From Opitutales bacterium (lineage in GTDB: Bacteria; Verrucomicrobiota; Verrucomicrobiia; Opitutales; Opitutaceae), in NCBI GenBank assembly GCA_018700525.1, contig JABITN010000071.1, positions 1 through 46,357 on the forward strand: a stretch of DNA of 46,357 bases, given 5' to 3'. Of this stretch, positions 1 to 6,867 are shown piece by piece. Under the pieces are notes generated by a model. The model ran no database searches. It was not told where the DNA came from and saw only the letters and a program-made list of their open reading frames with translations. Position 1 is the first letter of the stretch. Every line of letters starts with the position of its first letter. The position numbers were made by a program, and so were the translations under genes.

Positions 1-98
1 GCCCCGAGGTATTTCAAAGGTAGCGACGAACCCGTCGATAGGCTCCGGATAAGGGACCAGCTTCGAAGTATTCAACCAAAGAGAATGGATCCTAATCT
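1..98. repeat. Dispersed intergenic repeat, copy A
   Basis: This stretch, which runs off the left edge of the window, begins with a short run (GCCCCGAGGTATTTCAAAGG) found almost unchanged near 4055-4075 and 24916-24935. The likeness to the copy at 24894-25010 continues further, through an ACGAA, a TCGA-AGGCT and an AGCTT segment. It lies downstream of the TonB receptor stop codon. No reading frame in it looks coding. It is a dispersed non-coding repeat of unknown origin. Confidence 0.65.
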
Positions 99-145
99 AA
101 CGATAGACCCTATTTTCGCCTATCTAAACGAAATTCGAAACGACA

Positions 146-2269
146 CTAGAATTGATACGCAATCGTCGTGCCAATTTGCATTGGGTTAGCGAGCGCTTCG
201 TAGCGACGTTCCCCTTCTCCATTATCGAAGAAGAACACGCGGCTCGCGTATTTTTCGTCTAACAGGTTTTTCGACCATAGGGAAACGCGCCAGTTTTCGA
301 ATTGGTAGCCAGCGGATGCGTTTACGGTGGCGACCGCATCGCGCTTTTGGATGTGGCTATTCGATTCGAAGTACGAATCTCTTCCGGCCAAGGCGACGGA
401 CCCGAAGAGACGAGAATCCGCATTGTAATCGAGACGAAGATTGTAGTTGAAGCTAGGAGCATTCGATAGTTCGCGCTCAGGAACGAGACCTCCTGGATCA
501 GTATAGGAATGTCTATCTGTATCTATAAAACCTATACCTGCGTTTATCCCCCAGTTTTCGCTAAGCTTCCACTGCAGTTCTGCTTCGGCTCCCTTGTGCG
601 TCGCGCCATCGCCATTCACCGTTAAGTAACGAAAGAAACCTCCCGCACCTACTGAGTCGCGGAGCTGAGAATCATCGCGACTGAGGTGAAATGCGGTGAT
701 TTGTCCGGTCAATCGGCGATCCATCCAGCTTCCTTTTAAACCGGCTTCGACGTTCCATAGCCTTTCTTCGCTGTATACGCTTGGGTACTCGGGAGTAGTG
801 AACGTACCGCTATTGGCACCGCCAGCCTTGTAGCCACGAGCGATACTGGAAAAAACCATAGCGCCTGCATCAAGATCATGCTCCAGGGTAAGCTTGCCGC
901 CGAAGACGCTGTCGTCGTTACCGCTTTTCCCATCAAAGAGAAATCCTTGATAGTATCCGCGTTCGTTGGACTCGGAATCGAACGCAACGTCGTGGATTTC
1001 GTATCGCAAGCCTGCGATGAGTCGGGTCCCTTCAGCCAGTTGGAAAGCCATTTGACCGAATACAGCGATGGTCTCTGATTCGTAGACCGAATCCACATCT
1101 GCCTGACCAAAAAACCATTCACCCTGACTTGGGTCACCGTCGCGGTAGTGCACGTCGGAGTTCTCTTGAAGGTTTTGGTAGTACAATCCAGCTGTCCAGC
1201 GGTGGGCGCTATTACTATCGCTGTCAATTCGTAGTTCCTGGTTGTATACCTCTCGATCGCGCATCGTGGAAAGAAAACCAGCGTAGGATGCATCCGTCCA
1301 GTCGGCATCATAGCTATAAAATGAATCGGAATTCATTACAGACGTTTTCGAAGTGACCGTGTAGCCTTCCTCTGTATCGAACCGGCCTTTCAAGCTAAAA
1401 CCAAGCGACTCTTGCTCGTCTCGTCCCGGCTCGTTGGAGAAACTTTTGAAGGCGTCGTTACCCATAGAAAACAGGTCGTATCCATCATTTATATCCGCAT
1501 AAAACAGGGCCGCGTCCCATTGGTAGTTCGCTTCCTTCAAGCGGAGCTTGAGGCGTGCACTGGTTTCATTGCGCTCGTTGGTATCGTCGCGTTCGAGAAA
1601 CTCATTGTCGTAAAATCCATCGCTTTGCTGGTGTTTCAATGCAAAGCGCATGGTCAGTTTTTCAGGATCGTTTTCGGAAAGCGGACCGCCGATCGCGAAC
1701 TCACCGCCAAACAAAGAATCCTCACCGATGCTCGTTTTCGCGTATCCGGTCCTGTAGGGGGTTGGGTCCGTGCTCACGATGCGGATCAATCCTCCGGCCG
1801 CATTGGCTCCAAAAGCTCCGGCTTGGGGACCTCGAAGAACCTCGACCTGCTTCACGTCGAAAAGACTTCCAACGGAACCGAGCCCAGTGAAGTCCATATC
1901 GTCGATGAGAAATACCACTGCGGAATCAGGGGACTCGCCTTCGAACTGCGAGTTTTCGCCGATGCCTCGAATCTGAATGTAGCGAGAACGAGAAGTGCCA
2001 CCGGTTGCGGTGAGGTTTGGCAAGTAGGCTGAAATGTCGTCAAAGTGACTCAGTTCCGGGTTATCGAGCGTTTGCTGATCTAGCACGCTAACGCTCGCTG
2101 TCGTTTTGCTAAGCTCTGCCTGCCATAGATCGCCGGTCACTATCGTGGAGGGCAATTCGATGGAGTTGCCGGTCGCATTGGCGACTTCTTGTGCGTTCGT
2201 TAGCACTGGCGTTAGAAGCGAGAAAACGCCGCTCACTGCCAAGGTCTTCAATGTATTAATTTTCTTCAT
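146..2269 (-). CDS. TonB-dependent outer-membrane receptor, probable thiamine uptake
   Basis: This is an outer-membrane active transporter of 707 residues from the chosen start. The ATG at 2269 is preferred over the upstream in-frame ATG at 2350 because a clear signal peptide starts here (MKKINTLKTL, hydrophobic core, cleavage near NAQE) and because the upstream part overlaps leader RNA. A TonB-box-like TIVTG follows the leader. The plug domain covers roughly residues 50-165 and includes the typical IQIRGIG and VEVLRGPQ stretches. The rest is beta-barrel, ending in a terminal Phe as outer-membrane barrels do. A TPP riboswitch sits directly upstream, so the cargo is most likely thiamine or a related compound. 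In Bacteroidetes, THI-box-controlled TonB receptors paired with PnuT permeases are known, and a PnuC-family gene lies divergently here. The cargo is inferred from regulation, not from the protein itself. Confidence 0.88.
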   Translation of the reverse strand: MKKINTLKTLAVSGVFSLLTPVLTNAQEVANATGNSIELPSTIVTGDLWQAELSKTTASVSVLDQQTLDNPELSHFDDISAYLPNLTATGGTSRSRYIQIRGIGENSQFEGESPDSAVVFLIDDMDFTGLGSVGSLFDVKQVEVLRGPQAGAFGANAAGGLIRIVSTDPTPYRTGYAKTSIGEDSLFGGEFAIGGPLSENDPEKLTMRFALKHQQSDGFYDNEFLERDDTNERNETSARLKLRLKEANYQWDAALFYADINDGYDLFSMGNDAFKSFSNEPGRDEQESLGFSLKGRFDTEEGYTVTSKTSVMNSDSFYSYDADWTDASYAGFLSTMRDREVYNQELRIDSDSNSAHRWTAGLYYQNLQENSDVHYRDGDPSQGEWFFGQADVDSVYESETIAVFGQMAFQLAEGTRLIAGLRYEIHDVAFDSESNERGYYQGFLFDGKSGNDDSVFGGKLTLEHDLDAGAMVFSSIARGYKAGGANSGTFTTPEYPSVYSEERLWNVEAGLKGSWMDRRLTGQITAFHLSRDDSQLRDSVGAGGFFRYLTVNGDGATHKGAEAELQWKLSENWGINAGIGFIDTDRHSYTDPGGLVPERELSNAPSFNYNLRLDYNADSRLFGSVALAGRDSYFESNSHIQKRDAVATVNASAGYQFENWRVSLWSKNLLDEKYASRVFFFDNGEGERRYEALANPMQIGTTIAYQF

Positions 2270-2272
2270 GTA

Positions 2273-2299
2273 GGATCTCAATATTTGTTGTTGAGACCC
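2273..2299 (-). promoter_or_regulatory. Hairpin immediately 5' of the receptor start codon
   Basis: On the minus strand, GGGTCTCAA pairs with TTGAGATCC across a 9-base loop, giving nine pairs including one G-U. The 3' arm ends 3 bases before the ATG at 2269, so it covers the place where the ribosome would bind. No T-tract follows, so it is not a normal intrinsic terminator. It may be the translational expression platform of the TPP riboswitch just upstream. The pairing is seen; the role is inferred. Confidence 0.5.
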
Positions 2300-2350
2300 G
2301 GTAATTAGCGAAGAAAGGCGAATTCTCTCTGAAACCAGAATCGAACTCAT

Positions 2351-2466
2351 TCCTTTTCCTACGCCGGTATCAACCGGATCAGGTTCTAAGGGACCGTTTC
2401 TGTGCTGCTCGTCATTCCGATCAGCAAGAAAACTATCTCAGACCCATGCCAGGTCGCCCCTAAGGA
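2351..2466 (-). ncRNA. TPP riboswitch (THI box)
   Basis: Read on the minus strand, this contains the conserved TPP aptamer blocks in order. The CTGAGA block lies at 2441-2436. A variable arm (CTTGCTGATC / GACGAGCAG) follows. The pyrophosphate-sensor half has AACCTGATCCGG, TTGATACCGG and GCGTAGG at about 2386-2358. A P1-like closing helix can be drawn between TCCTT (2466-2462) and AAGGA (2355-2351), and this AAGGA directly abuts an ATG at 2350. When TPP is bound, expression of the downstream TonB receptor is expected to fall. The conserved bases make this a secure call; the mechanism (termination or translation) is not. Confidence 0.95.
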
Positions 2467-2475
2467 TTCGATCAG

Positions 2476-2503
2476 TGGGTAGATCAGTTTTCACATTTGT
2501 CAA
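2476..2503 (-). promoter_or_regulatory. Candidate sigma-70-type promoter for the TPP riboswitch transcript
   Basis: On the minus strand a perfect -35 TTGACA (2503-2498) is followed after 16 bases by TACCCA (2481-2476), a weak -10. Initiation would fall about 7 bases further on, near 2469, just before the first base of the riboswitch P1 helix. That agreement of position is the main support. Confidence 0.4.
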
Positions 2504-2546
2504 TAGCGAGTGCTCTGAACTTGTGGTTACGGGTGCGTATTAATTT

Positions 2547-2656
2547 GGTAGGGCCGCCTCATCGAAGATCCTGAGCGAAGTCGAAGGGCCCAGGCCACAG
2601 CGGAGCCTAAATCAAAAACTTGGGTTCTGCTGCGGCCTCGCCGATGCCGCCCTACC
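2547..2656. repeat. Palindromic intergenic element, GGTAGGGC ... GCCCTACC
   Basis: The ends of this 110-base stretch are inverted copies: GGTAGGGCCGCC at the left, and at the right GCCGCCCTACC, whose complement reads GGTAGGGCGGC. The interior is GC-rich with further short complementary runs (GGCC, GCGGAGCC, GCTGCGGCC). It lies between the riboswitch promoter and the pnuC-like gene and encodes nothing convincing. It shares its GGTAG/CTACC ends with two elements near 3964-4163. Confidence 0.6.
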
Positions 2657-2743
2657 ATTTCTAAAATCCACCCTGCGAACTGAGCATTTTATTTCGAGAG
2701 TGGACAGTTTTGAGAAATTCCCCTTTCGAAGGAGGTATCTTCT

Positions 2744-3361
2744 ATGGAAGCTATCATAACTCATATTCAACAAACCTCGATGGTAGAGTGGCTCGGAACC
2801 GCCGCCGGCCTGACTGGGGTCACGTTAAGTATCAAAGAGAAGGTCCTCGCCTGGCCGTTTTTCATAATCTGCTACGGGCTTTACGCCTACCTGAGCTTCG
2901 GCGCATCGCTCTACGCGGCGATGCTTCTAAATGCCTGCTTCATTCCGTTTGCACTTTATGGCTGGTGGAAATGGGGAATGGCTTCGCGAGTAAAAACCGA
3001 GGATGCTTCGTCCAGCGATTCGCTTCCGATTGCGTCGCTGAATCTCAGACAAATCGCAGCGATTGCAGCGATAGGCCTTTTGGCGACCATTGGAATCGCG
3101 ACTATTCTGCTGCGGTACACCGAAGGGGCTTTCCCCTACCTCGACGCCTTTGCCACCTCTCTATCGATTCTCGCCCAATGGATGCTTAGTCGTAAGTATA
3201 TCCAAAATTGGATCGCATGGATCGTTGCAGATACGGCTTTTATCATCCTTTGGGGAATTCAGGGCTACTGGGTATCAGTCGGGATGTTTACCATTTTCAC
3301 AGTCCTAGCAGCATTTGGATACATGAGCTGGAGAAAGGAATTGTCAAAAAATGCTCGCTGA
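2744..3361 (+). CDS. PnuC-family vitamin permease (PnuT-like candidate)
   Basis: This is a 205-residue inner-membrane protein with about seven hydrophobic segments. It carries hallmarks of the Pnu family: WLGTAAGLTGV near the N-terminus, YGWWKW near residues 72-77, and the long signature LDAFATSLSILAQWMLSRK followed by NWIAWIVAD. A strong ribosome-binding site (AAGGAGG, 2729-2735) sits 8 bases before the ATG. Pnu transporters are facilitators whose cargo is trapped inside by phosphorylation. PnuC carries nicotinamide riboside and PnuT carries thiamine. The divergent TPP-riboswitch receptor argues for thiamine, while the NadR-like kinase downstream would on its own argue for nicotinamide riboside. 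Its stop overlaps the start of that kinase, so the two are translationally coupled. No second THI box lies in front of this gene. Confidence 0.85.
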   Translation: MEAIITHIQQTSMVEWLGTAAGLTGVTLSIKEKVLAWPFFIICYGLYAYLSFGASLYAAMLLNACFIPFALYGWWKWGMASRVKTEDASSSDSLPIASLNLRQIAAIAAIGLLATIGIATILLRYTEGAFPYLDAFATSLSILAQWMLSRKYIQNWIAWIVADTAFIILWGIQGYWVSVGMFTIFTVLAAFGYMSWRKELSKNAR

Positions 3362-3875
3362 GTCTAACAAGGTTCGAAGTATTGTTTTTATCGGTGCGGA
3401 ATGCACCGGAAAAACCAACATCGCTCAAGCCATCGCAAAGCGTCTCGAGGAACCCTGTTCGAACGAATACGTGCGGCAGTATGTCGATCAACTCGATCGC
3501 CCACTCAACCAATCCGACCTAGAGCCCATTGCACGAGGACAAATCCGCATTGAAGATGAAGCCTATGCGAAGGCGTCTAAATACGCTTTTCACGATACTA
3601 ACTTGCTCTCATCGATTCTCTACGCGGAGCATTATTTCGATACGCATATTGCTTGGGTCGATGAATTGTTTCAAAGCCGGAACTATAATCACTATTTCTT
3701 CTGCCAGCCAGATATTCCCTGGAAAGCGGATCCAGGCCAGCGCGAAAGCCCGCAGGAGCGTGAGAAACTGCACGTGCAATTCGAATCGATCCTAACGCGA
3801 TTTCGGATTCGCTACACCACCCTCGAGGGATCACTAGAACAACGAATAAATGCAGTTCTAGAAACTTGTATCTGA
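3351..3875 (+). CDS. NadR-like P-loop kinase (AAA_28 type), vitamin trapping
   Basis: This 174-residue soluble protein resembles the C-terminal ribosylnicotinamide kinase domain of NadR without the adenylyltransferase half. A Walker A motif GAECTGKT lies at residues 15-22. It is followed by an EYVRQYVD stretch, an FHDTNLL segment where NadR has a DTD motif, and a PDIPWKADPGQR segment close to the NadR lid region. An SD-like GAAAGGA (3333-3339) precedes the ATG, which overlaps the end of the permease gene by 11 bases, so the pair should be co-translated. The likely job is ATP-dependent phosphorylation of the imported substrate. Because the locus is tied to thiamine by the riboswitch, thiamine kinase or pyrophosphokinase-like activity is possible. 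Nicotinamide riboside kinase is the conservative reading. Confidence 0.75.
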   Translation: MLAESNKVRSIVFIGAECTGKTNIAQAIAKRLEEPCSNEYVRQYVDQLDRPLNQSDLEPIARGQIRIEDEAYAKASKYAFHDTNLLSSILYAEHYFDTHIAWVDELFQSRNYNHYFFCQPDIPWKADPGQRESPQEREKLHVQFESILTRFRIRYTTLEGSLEQRINAVLETCI

Positions 3876-3963
3876 AAAATTGGCTGATCGTCGCGGGGAT
3901 CGACTGACAAGAAAAGACTCATCGATAGATTTCACACAACAAGGGTTCCTAAGTAACTACAAA

Positions 3964-4028
3964 GGTAGGCAGGACCGGGTCGGTTCTTTTGGCAACCAAA
4001 ACGGAGGATCGAGCCAATCCTCCCTACC
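3964..4028. repeat. Palindromic intergenic element, GGTAG/CTACC type
   Basis: The ends GGTAGGCAGGA (3964-3974) and TCCTCCCTACC (4018-4028) are inverted copies with one mismatch. Inside are TTTTGG/CCAAAA halves, so the whole could fold as one imperfect hairpin. It lies in the non-coding stretch between the kinase gene and the ThuA gene and is followed 47 bases later by a second element of the same kind. Confidence 0.6.
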
Positions 4029-4035
4029 AAAGCCG

Positions 4036-4075
4036 AAATAAAGCATCCCCGGGGCATGCTCCGAGGTATTTCAAA
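4036..4075. repeat. Dispersed intergenic repeat, copy B
   Basis: This AAATAAAGCATCCCCGGGGC...GAGGTATTTCAAA stretch is nearly identical to 24895-24932 and, in its second half, to the first bases of the window. Unlike those copies, the sequence after it switches into a GGTAG palindrome at 4076. The repeat may therefore be modular. Confidence 0.6.
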
Positions 4076-4163
4076 GGTAGCGACCGATCTCCGAGCGGTC
4101 ATTATGGTTGAAGTAGCTGAACGACTGCGTCGTTCAGTTGCCGCTTGGAGATCGGCCGCTACC
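4076..4163. repeat. Large nested palindrome, GGTAGCG ... CGCTACC type
   Basis: The outer arms of 23 bases (4076-4098 and 4141-4163) are complementary except for two positions. A perfect inner hairpin, CTGAACGAC / GTCGTTCAG with loop TGC, lies at 4117-4137. This nested form resembles REP or BIME-type elements more than a terminator, since no T-tract follows. A degraded cousin seems to lie at 31643-31700. The 366 bases between the kinase and ThuA genes hold nothing else recognised. Confidence 0.65.
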
Positions 4164-4241
4164 AAATTCAGCAACGAAGAACTTCTAGGAGTATCCAAAC
4201 CGACGTTACACGCATCTTCCTAACCCTTGGTTCCCCGAACA

Positions 4242-5216
4242 CTATTTCGAAACTGAGAACCGTCGCGTTGCGATTTTCTCCACGGTAGGAAAATCTTTTG
4301 GAATCGCTTGCGTAACCTTACCGCTAGCCGCCCATTCGGCACCACGCAGAAAGGTAGCAATAAAGCCAACACCTTCGAGTGCAGCGGTGTCGTGCCCGAG
4401 TGTTGTATGGAAAACTCGTCCCTTCCCGTAGTCGATGACCATAAGCATTGGCTCATGACGATCTGTCGGAGCATTCTCGCTTCGATCCTTTCCCGTAGCC
4501 AAGATGGTCATGTTCTCCGCTGGGCCGCGGAGCGTCGCATAGCATTCGTCCTCCGAAGTTAGCCATTTTTTCGGCAGGCCTCGCGTTATGGGGTGACCGG
4601 ATTCACGAAGCGTAATGTGAAATTCATGCCGCTTGCCATGCCCGCCAGATTTGCCGTTCGGTGCGTCGTCCCGTACCAATTTGCCAGCGTTGTCGTAGAA
4701 GATATGAGAACCATTATGGGGTTTACGCCCGCCCCAGCCGCCAATTCCGATTATCTTATTATATTCTTCCCACTGACCAAAGGAGTTATTGGCTGCGTGC
4801 ACCGAAACAAAACCGCCTCCATTCCGCACATAGACTTCAAACGCGCGTTGCGTCTCGACCGGCCAATCGGCAGCATTGTTACCGAAGTTGGAGATGACGA
4901 CATCGTAGTCTCCGAACGAAGGCTTGAAACTCGGATCCGGTTTGGAATCTGGCAGATCCTCCGTTGCGCCTACATTGGCAAGCGGAAGCCATTTCCCTTC
5001 ACGCTTTTCGCCATTCCAAGTGAAACGAGTACGGTCAACATCGACCTCAAAGAGACCGGTCGCTTCCAAATACTGCTTCATCATAATAGTCGACTTGGGC
5101 CAAACGGAGTGGTTGTTTTGGCCATCGATGATAAGCGCCTTGAGCTTTGCTTCAGCACTGGCTGCAAAAGCAAGAATGCCGAGTGCGAATAGAAGGGTTG
5201 TTTTTGTTCGTATCAT
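4242..5216 (-). CDS. ThuA-like protein, exported
   Basis: This 324-residue protein has a clear signal peptide (hydrophobic core TLLFALGILAFAASAEA, cleavage after AEA) and a ThuA-like fold related to class I glutamine amidotransferases. Supporting stretches are ALIIDGQNNH at the start of the domain, YDVVISNFGN and GGGFVSVHAANNSF in the middle, and HPITRGLP and GKGRVFHTTLGHD near the end. ThuA was named for trehalose utilisation. In Verrucomicrobiota and Planctomycetota such proteins are common beside PSD1 and DUF1501 genes, and their reaction is not settled. It is the last gene of a minus-strand run behind the DUF1501 gene, 223 bases away, so it could have its own promoter. A sugar-related periplasmic role is inferred from context only. 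Confidence 0.85.
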   Translation of the reverse strand: MIRTKTTLLFALGILAFAASAEAKLKALIIDGQNNHSVWPKSTIMMKQYLEATGLFEVDVDRTRFTWNGEKREGKWLPLANVGATEDLPDSKPDPSFKPSFGDYDVVISNFGNNAADWPVETQRAFEVYVRNGGGFVSVHAANNSFGQWEEYNKIIGIGGWGGRKPHNGSHIFYDNAGKLVRDDAPNGKSGGHGKRHEFHITLRESGHPITRGLPKKWLTSEDECYATLRGPAENMTILATGKDRSENAPTDRHEPMLMVIDYGKGRVFHTTLGHDTAALEGVGFIATFLRGAEWAASGKVTQAIPKDFPTVEKIATRRFSVSK

Positions 5217-5439
5217 GTTATCATTAGATTTTGGTTACGTCTAAATTTCATTTTATTCCAGAGAAAGCCGACCCTCCAACGGTCCCCACATTATAAACAG
5301 CTATAGCAGACAACCTAAGCACTAATATACGTTTTAAGGTAAATGGAGGCACCCAAAGTATCCTTTCGAAGATGGATCCGCCCATCAGCTTCCGCCATCA
5401 AATTAGGAATGTAAAACTTAAGAGGACACTTGCCATGGC

Positions 5440-6864
5440 TCATCCTATAAGCTCGCGCACGACACGTCCGTGTACATCGGTTAGTCGATAACGTCTGCCT
5501 TGAAATAGGTAAGTGAGGCGCTCATGATCAATCCCCAACTGGTGCAGAATGGTAGCGTGCAAATCGTGCACCGACACTTCGTCACGGACCGCTTGGTATG
5601 AAAAATCATCCGTCTCCCCATAGTTCAAACCGGCCTTGAATCCGCCACCTGCCACGATCTTAGTGAAACAATTAGCGTGGTGATCCCGTCCATAGGAATC
5701 CAGCACCTTGCCGTTCTGACTGAAAGCGGTACGCCCGAATTCCCCGCCCCAAACCACGATCGTGTCTTCAAGCAATCCACGCTGCTTCAAATCCCGAATC
5801 AAAGCCGCGCTTGCCTGATCAGTTTCCTGGCAACGCTTGGGCAGATGATCGGGCAAGTCGAAGTGATGGTCCCATCCGGAATGGTAGAGCTGGATGTAAC
5901 GCACATCCCGTTCGGCCAGTCGTCGGGCCATCAGACAGTTAAAGGCATAGGTACCAGGCTTGCGGGCATCTTCCCCATATAGCTTGAAGGTCGATTCCGG
6001 TTCGTCAGACAAATCGCTCATTTCGGGAATCGACGTCTGCATACGGAAGGCCATTTCATATTGATCGATACGCGTATCCACATCAGGATTACCGCTTCGC
6101 TCCAGCTCCTGACAGTTAAGCTCATTGATCGTATCCAGAATCTGACGCTGCTCGTGCAGTGTTTTGCCGGAGGGATCATTTAGATACAGCACCGGGTCGG
6201 TTCCGGATCGGAAGCGGACGCCTTGATGGCGTCCTGGCAGAAAACCGCTGCCCCAAAGTCGTCCATTCAACGGCTGCATATTCCCAAGGTCTCCGCTCGA
6301 GACCAGAACCACGAAATCCGGTAGATTGCGATTCATCGAGCCCAAGCCATAACTCAACCAAGACCCGATACTCGGACGTCCTGGCAAGCCGTGACCGGTC
6401 TGCATGAACGTCATCGCTGGATCGTGGTTCACTGGGGTTGTGCTGACGCTTCGAATCGTACAAACGTCGTCGACGATTCGACTCATATGCGGCAGGAGTT
6501 CGCTCCTCCACGATCCGCACTCGCCGTATTGTTTGAAGGAATACTGAGTATTGATTACCGGGTGGATTTTGTGATCGTCCGTAAACCCCGTTAATCGCCC
6601 CTTCTGCTGCACATACTGAAAGATATCCGTGCCGTGAAATTTGCCGAGGGCCGGTTTATAATCGAAAAGGTCCAGCTGCGAGGGGCCACCGGACTGGAAC
6701 AGGTAGATGACGCGGCGAGCTGTCGGCCTATGATGAGAAAGCATACTTGGAGCGGACTCTTGTGCCAACAAGTTGCCCAGAGCCATCGAGCCAAGCCCGC
6801 CAACAATCGTTTTCAGGGCCTGCCGACGATTCATGCGAGTTAGCGTAGATTCGATCTCGTTCAT
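5440..6864 (-). CDS. DUF1501 protein with twin-arginine leader (pair 1)
   Basis: This 474-residue protein starts with a twin-arginine leader (MNRRQALK, then a Gly/Ala/Leu-rich core), so it is probably exported folded. The leader could begin at the ATG at 6834 rather than 6864. Family hallmarks include RRVIYLFQSGGPSQLDLFDYKP near residue 50, HDPAMTFMQTGH, a GWDHH motif, WGGEFGRT, GRDHH, and the C-terminal HDLHATILHQLGIDHERL. I recall the family being grouped with alkaline-phosphatase-like folds, but its reaction is unknown. The start lies 3 bases after the stop of the PSD1 gene, so the two are co-translated and probably act together in the periplasm. The other two pairs here have the same order. 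Confidence 0.92.
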   Translation of the reverse strand: MNEIESTLTRMNRRQALKTIVGGLGSMALGNLLAQESAPSMLSHHRPTARRVIYLFQSGGPSQLDLFDYKPALGKFHGTDIFQYVQQKGRLTGFTDDHKIHPVINTQYSFKQYGECGSWRSELLPHMSRIVDDVCTIRSVSTTPVNHDPAMTFMQTGHGLPGRPSIGSWLSYGLGSMNRNLPDFVVLVSSGDLGNMQPLNGRLWGSGFLPGRHQGVRFRSGTDPVLYLNDPSGKTLHEQRQILDTINELNCQELERSGNPDVDTRIDQYEMAFRMQTSIPEMSDLSDEPESTFKLYGEDARKPGTYAFNCLMARRLAERDVRYIQLYHSGWDHHFDLPDHLPKRCQETDQASAALIRDLKQRGLLEDTIVVWGGEFGRTAFSQNGKVLDSYGRDHHANCFTKIVAGGGFKAGLNYGETDDFSYQAVRDEVSVHDLHATILHQLGIDHERLTYLFQGRRYRLTDVHGRVVRELIG

Positions 6865-6867
6865 AAT

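Noticed and set aside
1412-2032. A 206-codon open frame on the plus strand
   Set aside because: It lies wholly inside the TonB receptor gene on the other strand, has no ribosome-binding site, and its translation has no domain-like features. It is a shadow frame.
2270-2350. N-terminal extension of the TonB receptor from the ATG at 2350
   Set aside because: The extension would put 27 residues before a perfect signal peptide and overlaps riboswitch leader RNA. Its AAGGA touches the ATG with no spacing.
2710-3189. A 159-codon plus-strand frame overlapping the permease gene
   Set aside because: The frame at 2744-3361 has the strong ribosome-binding site and the Pnu-family motifs; this one is Arg- and Ser-rich without any motif.
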